From positions 62,001-126,000 of the forward strand of contig CANTFL010001480.1 in the NCBI GenBank assembly GCA_947650285.1: a stretch of DNA of 64,000 nt, read 5' to 3'. The stretch comes from Hyaloperonospora brassicae. Taxonomy: Eukaryota > Oomycota > Peronosporomycetes > Peronosporales > Peronosporaceae. How positions within the stretch are numbered: position 1 is the first letter of the stretch; each line of letters opens with the position of its first letter. The notes beneath the pieces are model-generated. The model was not told where the DNA came from and made no database searches. It worked only from the letters and a program-made list of their open reading frames with translations. Positions 24,162 through 33,536 of this stretch are shown here, one piece after another. The position numbers were made by a program, and so were the translations under genes.

Positions 24162-25977
24162 TGTGGCAAAGTCATTAATTAAATTTTATGATATGGATCG
24201 GTGGCCATCTAATTGAGGCGCCACGTACTGGTGAAAAATGGCACCAAGTGATCTGGCGATCCGATGAGAGGCGGAAGGTGATCCCACGGAGATCGACGGA
24301 CCGATCCAACGGTCGGCCAAAGGATGGACGTGGAACGGTCTGAGACGAGGCGCAGAAAGGGGTGATTTTCTTGGAACAATCTGGGACGAGTCGCAGACAT
24401 CGATGATTTCCACGGTGCAATCTGGGACGAGGGACTAGATTGAACCAGAAGACCGATCTGAACTGAGAAAGGTACTTCTGAGACCAAGCGATGCGACGTA
24501 ACTCTGTGACAAAGTTGCAGCATCCAGGTGATCGAAGATACACATCACCGATCTCCAATGGGAGTACTGATTTAGGTTAATTATGGACCGATCTGGAAGT
24601 GCGGATGTTTGTGGGAGTCCGTGGGACCGTTTTGAGAATTGTGGATGGTCCCATTGTGCGGCTAAACCCTTGAGGATGGTATCGGACCATGTACAACGAA
24701 CGGAAGAACATATAGGGCCGGATCGCACTGTGTCGATCCTCAACGATCTCGAATTGGGCATCAGATCGGTCATGTTCCCTGCTGATTATGGATATATCGA
24801 TGATGGAGCTATTGGATTGTGATATACATGCTTGTTGAAGGTCCATGAGTGATGTCGCAAAAGTTCAGACCGAAAGAGCCAGTGGAAGCCGGTTGAATTG
24901 ACGTCGCAAAATGGATTTAGACACATTCGGCATTTGGATACTATTTTGGACTTTTCGGTACCAAAATTGGGTATTAGGTACCGCATTTGGAATTTGCTCC
25001 CTTTTTGGTGTCTAGGTACGATATCGGGAGTATTGGCGCTATCTTTGGAGCACAGGTCACGAGATTTCGACACGTGTTCAAGGGGGCGGTCAAGCTTAAA
25101 GGTGATATCGGTTTGGAGAGTGACCTACAGTTTGGAATAGGCTTAAGGATAGGATGGCTATTAATTTGGTTGGATAATAAAGCAGTTACCGTTTTTACAT
25201 ATAAAGCACGTCGCAGACTTCTCTTCCGGGCAGGATATTTGGCCTCCCGTCGATCAAGAGACGTTGCACGCGCCGTGTTTCGTGTACTCACCTTGGATTG
25301 TTTGGCCAAGGTGGGGTTAAGGTAACTCAACTCAACTCAAACTGCTAGGGTAGCAGCAAACAACGGTAAAGGAAAAGGATTTTGGTTACAAGATCGCGAG
25401 GCAGCTCAAGTGGTCAGAAGATCTGGACAAGGAGTTCAAGACAAGACCGAGCAAGACCGAAGCGATCTACAGGGCAGATCGGCACGTTTCATTTTGGCGA
25501 AACAAGCAACCGATCCACCCACATTGCGCACTTCCGGCAAGATTGGCCGATCTCGAGACCAGATCGGACCGATCCCAACGCAAGATCGACGCAAGACAAC
25601 TATTTGCTGAGTGAAGATTTCCGCACAGCGAAGACCCCGATCCCGAAGACAAATCGAGATCGGTGTGATTCAAGATCGAGATCGCGACATCGCCCAAGAG
25701 TGACTGCCGCGACTCAAGATCAAGATCGCAGAACCCCGTTCGTGGTGTGAAGATTTCCGCACCGGAAGCGAACGCTCAACCCAACCTCTCAGCGAGATCG
25801 ACATCTCCCAAGGCCGTTACGAAGAGCTCAAGCCAGCCCAACCGACGGGTACACAAGGTGAGCACAAGGTTATACAGCAAGGCACGGATCGGAGTACCCC
25901 CTCCGTGAGTCGGCAAGTCTGGGCAAGTGGAAGATTGACACTCACTAAAGTAATTTTGTGAGATCGACTTCACCACA
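24162..25977 (+). repeat. 5' LTR (1816 bp)
   Basis: TGTGGCAAAG... to ...TTCACCACA. It matches 31717-33532 apart from two substitutions. The length is large for Gypsy elements. The first third is open on the minus strand and the last 600 bp are GATC-dense; neither appears to be a real gene. Confidence 0.97.
25198..25206 (+). promoter_or_regulatory. Candidate TATA-like element in the LTR
   Basis: CATATAAAG lies about 780 bp before the LTR end and upstream of a pyrimidine-rich stretch (CTTCTCTTCC). No experimental start is known; oomycete promoters often lack TATA, so this is only a candidate. The same site exists in the 3' LTR at 32753-32761. Confidence 0.25.
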
Positions 25978-28953
25978 ATGGTGCGCGTGCCCGGATCTTC
26001 TGAGGCCTCTGGATTTCACCGTGAGTCCACTGGCGAAGATGTCAAGATCAAGCAAGAACCTGGGATTGAAGTGTCAGCGACAGAGGGATCGACGCAGACA
26101 CGCAGAAACACAAGATCCTCGGATCATCAGAGTTTTGGGAGGGGCTCTGATGAAAAGAAAATGGAAGAGGAAGATCGAGAGGTCGATCTGGAAGATAAAC
26201 CTCAAATACCTCCTAGGGCCCTTTCGGGGGCCACCGCAGATCGCTCTGCAAAGAGCGATCTGCTGGATGAAAATCCAATGGTGAAAACCAAAACGGCGAA
26301 AGCCAAACTCAATACCCTCGTCAGCAGGTCACCTGACATTAATACGAGGAAGACGTTGGCCGGATCGGCACGAAAAAAGAAGAAAGCGCCGGGATCGAAT
26401 ACCCTCGTCAGCAGGTCACCAAACACTAACACGAGAAAGACGGCCAAGAACCCCGCCGGATCGGCACGAAAGAAGAAGAAAGTGCTGGGATCGAATGGCG
26501 AAGATCATCTAATCGGAAAACCAATCGGATCGGAGATCGTAGTCAAAGAAGAATATGATCGTGAGATGGCCCAGATCGCGGTGTCGAAGATGGAGTCGGT
26601 GACTCAAATGTGGGAGCGTGCGAAATGGCAGTGCTATTATAGCCAATTCAAGACACTGCTCAAGACAAACCCAGTGTTCAAAATATTACGGCCCAAGTGG
26701 ATCGGCCCTCTGGGTAAGCCGATCTCTATCCCGCCGCCCGTGACAAGCAAACTCGGCGCGATTGATTTGATTTTGCAGATGTTGAATGACACGGGATTCT
26801 GCCCTAATGCTTTCGATTCAGATGAATTGATGGGATGCAGCTTGGAACAGTTGAAGAACGCAGTAAGCGAGTTCGTGGAGGTCATGATACTTCTAATGGG
26901 CAAGACCACCACTCCTAGAGACGGGATCGTCATACCCTTGGGATCACCTCAAGAACACCCCTCAGGATCGACTTATTACGCCTCATCTGACTCCGAGATC
27001 GAGTCAGATGGGTCCATCAGCGTTCGTCGGATATCTCTGGGACCATTTAGAGGATCGTTTCTAAAGGACAGGATCGGCAAGGTCAGGATTGAAGCCTTTG
27101 AAGAGCAAGCCAAGATCGACATACAACCAAGGTCGTCCGTGATCTCATGTCTGGAAGAGTTTTCAGGAAAAGGTCGAGACGAAGATTGGGCTTTGAGCTG
27201 GATCGACAAGGTCATGTCGGCTTTTCTTCGGGAACAAATACCTGATGAAGAAAAATGTTTGGTGTTTGGTGATTTGCTTACCGTTCCAGCTCGATATTGG
27301 TATCTTCAACTAAACGCATCGATACAATTTGATTGGAATGCGCTGTTGGAAGAATTCTTGTTTGAATATTGTGGACAAACAGTCGACAGGGCCTCCGTCT
27401 TCTCACATCTGGAAGAGTTTTCAGGAAAAAGTCGAGACGAAGATTGGGCTCGGAGCTGGATCGGCAAGGTCAGATCGGCTTTTGCTCGAGAACAAATACC
27501 CGATGATGAAAAATGTTTGGAGTTTGGTGATTTGCTCACCGCTCCAGCCCGATATTGGTATCTTCAACTGAACGAATCGATAAAATTTGATTGGAAGGCG
27601 CTGGTGGAAGAATTCTTGTTCGAGTATTGTGGACACGAAGAATCGGTCGATCAACAATACTACCTTTCACGAAAACAATCGGATGAGAATCCAATTATCT
27701 TCTCAGGACAACGTCCACCGTATAAATCGAAGGTGAAAAAGATAAAAGCTACTGATCAACCCATCGAGATCCCTGTTGGAGAATCTACGGAGGTGAAGAT
27801 CGGTGTTAGTCAAGCGTTCTCAAGGTTGTGGATCGCACGAGGACTGGATTGGGTGCCAACAGTAAGATACGGCCCTGGCAAGCTATTATATCTGCAGGTG
27901 ACGAATATTGGTGATCAGAAGATCGTGTTACCACCACATACCACACTCGGTATGTGGATGAAAGGCGAGACAACACCAAGATCTCAAGGATACGTGTTGT
28001 ATGGATCTGGCCGATACAAGGAGTGTCAAACCTTAGCGTATGAAAATACTACAGATGAACAATGGAAGTGGCCCGATAATGAATGGATCGAATCTCCAGC
28101 GAATCCTGCTAACTATGTTAAATCGATAGAGTTAATGACACGATCAAACGATGATCCGGTGGAAACGGCGAGGGAAGCGGCAGTAATTACACATCGGATT
28201 TCTAAAGCTGAAACGGGAGGAGAAAGTATCAAATCTGCGTCAGGAGAAGAGAATGCCGTCGTCGATATACTGTCACATGATGAATCGTTTCAGAGTTCTG
28301 CTGACCGGGATTGCGAAGAGGATCTACAGTATTTGACGGAACGAGATCGAAGAGTGGTTCATCCTTCACACGATAGATCGGTTCAACGTCATATTGATCA
28401 AGATCGAGAAAGTGATCGCTCCTATGTAATGAATCGAGATTATGTAGATGACCCACAGCATTGGACATGTCAAGATCGCGATGATGAAACACAGTATTCG
28501 ACAGATCGAGACTGCGGAATGAATCCGCCTTCTCACTATGGACCGTTTACGCTTTCTATTGATCAAGATCGAGAAAGAGGTCAAGGAAATTCTACGGATC
28601 AAGATCCCGAAGGTGACTCGCAGTACTGGATCTGTCAAGATCGCAAAGTGATTTCGCATTTACCTGATGGATCGTTTGGGCTTTCTGTCGATCAAGATCG
28701 AGAAAGTCATCAAACGTATTGTATGGATCAAGATCTCGAAGCTGATCTGGACAGGGGGCGTGGATTTCTCTGCGGTGATCACCCTACAAGTGGAGATCGA
28801 TATGGCGAAAACGACCTGCATTCACATGATGGATCGTTTGAGTTTTCCGTCGATCAAGATCGAGAAGATCGAGAAGATCGCGAAGGTGAACCACCGTGTT
28901 CGACTTGTCAAGATCGCAGATTGATTTCATCATTTACCCGATGGATCGTTTGA
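25978..28953 (+). CDS. gag: Gag-like protein of the non-autonomous LTR element (first part)
   Basis: 991 codons from an ATG at the LTR/primer-site boundary. Residues ~110-170 hold a 29-residue duplication (TLVSRSP.. with ARKKKK, a nuclear-localisation-like basic patch; DNA period 87 bp at 26311 and 26398). Residues ~200-300 are a conserved helical region. Residues ~392-555 contain two tandem copies of a Retrotrans_gag-like domain (HLEEFSGKSRDEDWARSWI ... ARYWYLQLN ... EEFLFEYCG), DNA period 258 bp. Residues ~580-680 form a beta-rich domain (PIEIPVGESTEVKIGVSQAF) that resembles the dUTPase-like or protease-flanking folds seen in some Gag-Pol proteins but has no DSG/DTG. From ~760 on, Asp/Arg-rich repeats (SVDQDRE..) dominate. 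There is no zinc knuckle. Translation ends early because of one extra base near 28928; the frame continues as 29012-31045. Confidence 0.8.
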   Translation: MVRVPGSSEASGFHRESTGEDVKIKQEPGIEVSATEGSTQTRRNTRSSDHQSFGRGSDEKKMEEEDREVDLEDKPQIPPRALSGATADRSAKSDLLDENPMVKTKTAKAKLNTLVSRSPDINTRKTLAGSARKKKKAPGSNTLVSRSPNTNTRKTAKNPAGSARKKKKVLGSNGEDHLIGKPIGSEIVVKEEYDREMAQIAVSKMESVTQMWERAKWQCYYSQFKTLLKTNPVFKILRPKWIGPLGKPISIPPPVTSKLGAIDLILQMLNDTGFCPNAFDSDELMGCSLEQLKNAVSEFVEVMILLMGKTTTPRDGIVIPLGSPQEHPSGSTYYASSDSEIESDGSISVRRISLGPFRGSFLKDRIGKVRIEAFEEQAKIDIQPRSSVISCLEEFSGKGRDEDWALSWIDKVMSAFLREQIPDEEKCLVFGDLLTVPARYWYLQLNASIQFDWNALLEEFLFEYCGQTVDRASVFSHLEEFSGKSRDEDWARSWIGKVRSAFAREQIPDDEKCLEFGDLLTAPARYWYLQLNESIKFDWKALVEEFLFEYCGHEESVDQQYYLSRKQSDENPIIFSGQRPPYKSKVKKIKATDQPIEIPVGESTEVKIGVSQAFSRLWIARGLDWVPTVRYGPGKLLYLQVTNIGDQKIVLPPHTTLGMWMKGETTPRSQGYVLYGSGRYKECQTLAYENTTDEQWKWPDNEWIESPANPANYVKSIELMTRSNDDPVETAREAAVITHRISKAETGGESIKSASGEENAVVDILSHDESFQSSADRDCEEDLQYLTERDRRVVHPSHDRSVQRHIDQDRESDRSYVMNRDYVDDPQHWTCQDRDDETQYSTDRDCGMNPPSHYGPFTLSIDQDRERGQGNSTDQDPEGDSQYWICQDRKVISHLPDGSFGLSVDQDRESHQTYCMDQDLEADLDRGRGFLCGDHPTSGDRYGENDLHSHDGSFEFSVDQDREDREDREGEPPCSTCQDRRLISSFTRWIV
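25979..25996 (+). other. Primer-binding site overlapping the gag start codon
   Basis: TGGTGCGCGTGCCCGGAT starts one base after the LTR. Its first bases are also the second and third bases of the ATG at 25978, so the coding region has no leader between LTR and start codon. The cognate tRNA was not identified. Confidence 0.6.
26311..26495 (+). repeat. 87-bp in-frame duplication with basic patch
   Basis: AATACCCTCGTCAGCAGGTC starts at 26311 and again at 26398. Each copy ends in a run encoding SARKKKK, doubling a possible nuclear-localisation signal. Confidence 0.85.
27151..27650 (+). repeat. 258-bp in-frame duplication of the gag domain
   Basis: CTGGAAGAGTTTTCAGGAAA starts at 27151 and 27409. 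The 86-codon copies are about 85-90% alike by eye and both keep the W, YWYLQLN and LFEYCG positions, so both may fold. Confidence 0.85.
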
Positions 28954-28990
28954 GTTTTCTATCAATCAAGATCGAGTTAGTGGTCAAAGG
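28260..28990 (+). repeat. Degenerate Asp/Arg-rich coding repeats
   Basis: Recurring GATCAAGATCGAGAAAG and CAAGATCGC.A stretches encode (V/I)DQDRE and CQDR at roughly 40-45-codon spacing, with HDGSF/PDGSF between them. Copies are imperfect. This is likely slippage-grown linker between gag and the C-terminal domain. Confidence 0.75.
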
Positions 28991-29011
28991 TATATTGCGA
29001 ATCAAGATCAC

Positions 29012-31045
29012 GTGGATCAGGGTCGCGAAGGTGCTGAAGACGAGTGTAATGGTCTGTTATTATATCTCAATTTGCTAGCTGATCTGGACTGGGGGCGCCG
29101 ATTTCTCTGCGGCGATCATCCTACAAGTGGATATCGACTGTGTATGAAGATACCTTCAGAGATGGCTACTAAAAAGAAGATTAAAAGCGTCGAGTGGATA
29201 CAAGACCGACCGAAGCAAGAGATTGACGCTACGAGGGAGATTATGAACGAAGACACCGAGTCTGAGGTAGCTGATCTGTTACAAGAACGGTCCAGCTGTC
29301 AGGCAGACGGGATCGGGTTCAAGGATGGTGAGTCGCAAGAAGAGCATTCCCAACTGGTTAAAGGACTCGAAATGATTGCGACCGTGAGATTGTCGAAGGG
29401 AACCGAGGGTGCGAGATCGCCGGCGCAGGTCAAGGTGGAGATCGATCAAGCGTCGATTGAATGGACAAAATCGGTATGCGACGATAAAAGAGTCGAGTGG
29501 ATACAAGACCGACCGAAGCAAGAGATTGACGCTACAAGGGAGATTATGAACGAAGACACCGAGTCTGAGGTAGCTGATCTGTTACAAGAACGGTCCAGCT
29601 GTCAGGCAGACGGGATCGGGTTCAAGGATGGTGAGTCGCAAGAAGAGCATTCCCAACTGGTTAAAGGACTCGAAATGATTGCGACCGTGAGATTGTCGAA
29701 GGGAACCGAGGGTGCGAGATCGCCGGCGCAGGTCAAGGTGGAGATCGATCAAGCGTCGATTGAATGGACAAAATCGGTATGCGACGATAAAAGAGTCGAG
29801 TGGATACAAGACCGACCGAAGCAAGAGATTGACGCTACAAGGGAGATTATGAACGAAGACACCGAGTCTGAGGTAGCTGATCTGTTACAAGAACGGTCCA
29901 GCAGTCAGGCAGACGGGATCGGGTTCAAGGATGGTGAGTCGCAAGAAGAGCATTCCCAACTGGTTAAAGGACTCGAAATGATTGTGACCGTGAGATTGTC
30001 GAAGGGAAACGAGGGTGCGAGATCGCCGGCGCAGGTCAAGGTGGAGATCAATCAAGCGTCGATCGAATTGAATAGATGGGTATGCGAAGATAGCGCGACC
30101 AAAGACGGAGACCCTGACGATAGTGATACGGTGCATGGAGAGTCCAGACGTCAGTCAGGCGGGATGTCGACTCGTGATTGTGTGTTACAAGGACGAGACA
30201 ATCGACAGCTTGGAGACGCAGCTATGACAGGGACTTACAATGACTTACCTGGAGTGATTGGTGATATGCTGTCTCCTGCTGTGATACATGCCACCAAGGC
30301 TATGAGCTGTGACGCTGTGGAACCCTACCGATTTGATAACTTGAAGATCGAGGAGGGGGCAAAGGCGATCAAGTGGGGAAATTCTAGTGATGTTGATCCT
30401 GACAGAAAAGAATTCAGTCACCACCGTAAAAAAGAGACCGATATGGGATACAGTGAAGAGCATAGACAGTCCACCGTGATGACCGCAGAGACCGATACGG
30501 TGGGGATCGACCGCTATAATGCGGATTGTAATCCACTGCAGATTAGTCGTGAAGAGGAGTTGCGGCTTTATCTCTATCGGTTCAAGGAGGAATATGCACC
30601 AAGTTTAGCCCATATGTGGCACGGACCGTTTCGTGAGGCCGTCAAATGTGGAGATCATATCGTACGACTGGATATTGATGGTAAACCATACAGGTTGTTC
30701 TCGATGGTTCATGTTTCGAAGTTGAAGCAGGTCAAGATGTTTCAGGATCGACCAATAATCTGTTTGACGGTATACGAGATTGATCGAGTGGGCTTTGATA
30801 AGGTATTGTGGCCGGACGATAGCTGGGAAGGATGTCGAGAGGATGATAAGTTCGAAGTGAAAAGAACAGAAGACGTGCGATCTGGCCGAAAACCACGGGT
30901 TGGACGAGTACACGGTCCAGTCGGGAAGTATTGGAAAGGCTCTAGCGACCCGACTTGGATAGATGATGCAGATGTAAATTGCGTGTATTTGTCGCAGAAA
31001 TGTGATCGTGATCGAGCAAGCCGGAATCGATTCAAGGCGAGGTAA
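29012..31045 (+). CDS. Integrase C-terminal tail and chromodomain protein (second part of same coding region)
   Basis: 677 codons, opening with a GTG only because the frame is cut from the upstream 991-codon frame. Residues ~60-360 are almost three copies of a 101-residue repeat (VEWIQDRPKQEIDATREIMN...). Near residue 510 the protein becomes recognisable: EEELRLYLYRFKEEYAPSL, LAHMWHGPFREAVKCGDHIV, PYRLFSMVHVSKLKQVKMFQ, the GPF..HVSKLK signature found after the Gypsy integrase catalytic core. The final ~70 residues (EDDKFEVKRTEDVRSGRKPR ... KYWKGSSDPTWID) form a chromodomain-like module that may direct integration to particular chromatin. The catalytic integrase and RT that normally precede this tail are absent. 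Confidence 0.8.
   Translation: MDQGREGAEDECNGLLLYLNLLADLDWGRRFLCGDHPTSGYRLCMKIPSEMATKKKIKSVEWIQDRPKQEIDATREIMNEDTESEVADLLQERSSCQADGIGFKDGESQEEHSQLVKGLEMIATVRLSKGTEGARSPAQVKVEIDQASIEWTKSVCDDKRVEWIQDRPKQEIDATREIMNEDTESEVADLLQERSSCQADGIGFKDGESQEEHSQLVKGLEMIATVRLSKGTEGARSPAQVKVEIDQASIEWTKSVCDDKRVEWIQDRPKQEIDATREIMNEDTESEVADLLQERSSSQADGIGFKDGESQEEHSQLVKGLEMIVTVRLSKGNEGARSPAQVKVEINQASIELNRWVCEDSATKDGDPDDSDTVHGESRRQSGGMSTRDCVLQGRDNRQLGDAAMTGTYNDLPGVIGDMLSPAVIHATKAMSCDAVEPYRFDNLKIEEGAKAIKWGNSSDVDPDRKEFSHHRKKETDMGYSEEHRQSTVMTAETDTVGIDRYNADCNPLQISREEELRLYLYRFKEEYAPSLAHMWHGPFREAVKCGDHIVRLDIDGKPYRLFSMVHVSKLKQVKMFQDRPIICLTVYEIDRVGFDKVLWPDDSWEGCREDDKFEVKRTEDVRSGRKPRVGRVHGPVGKYWKGSSDPTWIDDADVNCVYLSQKCDRDRASRNRFKAR
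29189..30085 (+). repeat. 303-bp in-frame tandem repeat, ~3 copies
   Basis: GTCGAGTGGATACAAGACCG starts at 29189, 29492 and 29795. The first two copies are almost identical and the third diverges after about 270 bp. A period of exactly 101 codons keeps the frame, so copy number can change without breaking the protein. Confidence 0.95.
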
Positions 31046-31716
31046 TGAGAAGAAGCTGCACTAAGGGTCGAACACCGATCTGGAGGTTAGGTGTGGTTGG
31101 AGTATGCAAGGAGGTTGCATATGGCTGTAAGGCGGTGAAAGAACATACCGGGAGGCTGTATGTGGCGCAGGATATCGGTTGACGGGTGTGCTAGGAGGTA
31201 GCATATGCTGGTGGAATGGGTTTGAAGGGTGTACTTGGAGGTAGTACATGCCAGAGGAATGGGCTGTTCGTATATGAGTATGGAACTGAATTACCAACTA
31301 GTTGATGGAGAGCGAGATTGATTTGGCATGGTGATACAACGATAAAAGATGTGACGAAAGATGATAATGAAATCTGATGTACTATCATTTTCGAATTCTA
31401 CTAAGAATGGCGATCCAGGTCGATTGAATGGAGATATTAGTGGAGCCCATGTAACTATCGATCTGGTGAAGAGTGGGATGGGCTGAGCTCAGGCTGTCGA
31501 TCCGGTTGTCTGTAGGGAAAAGTGGAGATATGGATCGATCTGGGTGACAGATCGCGATCCGGCGACAAAATGCGGTAGAACACTCCGAGGGTACTGGCGA
31601 AGTGGGAAGACGCGTCGGGGAGGTCATGGGATGGACTTGACTGCTTGGAACGAAGTTGATGAGTTACTGGACTGAAGCCTCTTGCTGCCCAAACGGACTT
31701 CAGTACAGGGGGCGGT
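31046..31716 (+). other. Non-coding 3' internal region and polypurine tract
   Basis: Contains loosely repeated GGAGG.(T)AGCATATG / GGAGGTAGTACATG motifs at about 31095-31260 and no gene. The last bases before the 3' LTR, ACAGGGGGCGGT (31705-31716), are purine-rich and can serve as plus-strand primer. Confidence 0.6.
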
Positions 31717-33532
31717 TGTGGCAAAGTCATTAATTAAATTTTATGATATGGATCGGTGGCCATCTAATTGAGGCGCCACGTACTGGTGAAAAATGGCACC
31801 AAGTGATCTGGCGATCCGATGAGAGGCGGAAGGTGATCCCACGGAGATCGACGGACCGATCCAACGGTCGGCCAAAGGATGGACGTGGAACGGTCTGAGA
31901 CGAGGCGCAGAAAGGGGTGATTTTCTTGGAACAATCTGGGACGAGTCGCAGACATCGATGATTTCCACGGTGCAATCTGGGACGAGGGACTAGATTGAAC
32001 CAGAAGACCGATCTGAACTGAGAAAGGTACTTCTGAGACCAAGCGATGCGACGTAACTCTGTGACAAAGTTGCAGCATCCAGGTGATCGAAGATACACAT
32101 CACCGATCTCCAATGGGAGTACTGATTTAGGTTAATTATGGACCGATCTGGAAGTGCGGATGTTTGTGGGAGTCCGTGGGACCGTTTTGAGAATTGTGGA
32201 TGGTCCCATTGTGCGGCTAAACCCTTGAGGATGGTATCGGACCATGTACAACGAACGGAAGAACATATAGGGCCGGATCGCACTGTGTCGATCCTCAACG
32301 ATCTCGAATTGGGCATCAGATCGGTCATGTTCCCTGCTGATTATGGATATATCGATGATGGAGCTATTGGATTGTGATATACATGCTTGTTGAAGGTCCA
32401 TGAGTGATGTCGCAAAAGTTCAGACCGAAAGAGACAGTGGAAGCCGGTTGAATTGACGTCGCAAAATGGATTTAGACACATTCGGCATTTGGATACTATT
32501 TTGGACTTTTCGGTACCAAAATTGGGTATTAGGTACCGCATTTGGAATTTGCTCCCTTTTTGGTGTCTAGGTACGATATCGGGAGTATTGGCGCTATCTT
32601 TGGAGCACAGGTCACGAGATTTCGACACGTGTTCAAGGGGGCGGTCAAGCTTAAAGGTGATATCGGTTTGGAGAGTGACCTACAGTTTGGAATAGGCTTA
32701 AGTATAGGATGGCTATTAATTTGGTTGGATAATAAAGCAGTTACCGTTTTTACATATAAAGCACGTCGCAGACTTCTCTTCCGGGCAGGATATTTGGCCT
32801 CCCGTCGATCAAGAGACGTTGCACGCGCCGTGTTTCGTGTACTCACCTTGGATTGTTTGGCCAAGGTGGGGTTAAGGTAACTCAACTCAACTCAAACTGC
32901 TAGGGTAGCAGCAAACAACGGTAAAGGAAAAGGATTTTGGTTACAAGATCGCGAGGCAGCTCAAGTGGTCAGAAGATCTGGACAAGGAGTTCAAGACAAG
33001 ACCGAGCAAGACCGAAGCGATCTACAGGGCAGATCGGCACGTTTCATTTTGGCGAAACAAGCAACCGATCCACCCACATTGCGCACTTCCGGCAAGATTG
33101 GCCGATCTCGAGACCAGATCGGACCGATCCCAACGCAAGATCGACGCAAGACAACTATTTGCTGAGTGAAGATTTCCGCACAGCGAAGACCCCGATCCCG
33201 AAGACAAATCGAGATCGGTGTGATTCAAGATCGAGATCGCGACATCGCCCAAGAGTGACTGCCGCGACTCAAGATCAAGATCGCAGAACCCCGTTCGTGG
33301 TGTGAAGATTTCCGCACCGGAAGCGAACGCTCAACCCAACCTCTCAGCGAGATCGACATCTCCCAAGGCCGTTACGAAGAGCTCAAGCCAGCCCAACCGA
33401 CGGGTACACAAGGTGAGCACAAGGTTATACAGCAAGGCACGGATCGGAGTACCCCCTCCGTGAGTCGGCAAGTCTGGGCAAGTGGAAGATTGACACTCAC
33501 TAAAGTAATTTTGTGAGATCGACTTCACCACA
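31717..33532 (+). repeat. 3' LTR (1816 bp)
   Basis: Same as 24162-25977 except for two substitutions. It ends CACCACA, followed by the TGTA duplication. Confidence 0.97.
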
Positions 33533-33536
33533 TGTA
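33533..33536. other. Target-site duplication, right (TGTA)
   Basis: Matches 24158-24161. Confidence 0.8.

Larger units (their letters stand above)
24162..33532 (+). mobile_element. Complete young non-autonomous LTR retrotransposon (gag plus chromodomain, no pol)
   Basis: 9371 bp bounded by 1816-bp LTRs with TGTGG...CCACA ends, a 4-bp TGTA target duplication, a primer site one base inside the 5' LTR and a purine-rich tract before the 3' LTR. The two LTRs differ at two positions by my reading (24882 region C/A; 25148 region G/T), so insertion is very recent. The interior holds one long coding region broken by a single base: duplicated gag domain, Asp/Arg repeat region, 101-residue repeats and an integrase C-terminal tail with chromodomain. 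RT, RNase H, integrase core and protease are not found. It resembles gag-retaining non-autonomous elements and must borrow pol functions from an autonomous relative. Confidence 0.92.

Noticed and set aside
24175..24846. Overlapping minus-strand frames of 75-127 codons inside both LTRs
   Set aside because: Present identically in both LTRs, overlapping each other in three frames, with no family signature; GATC-rich composition depletes stop codons.
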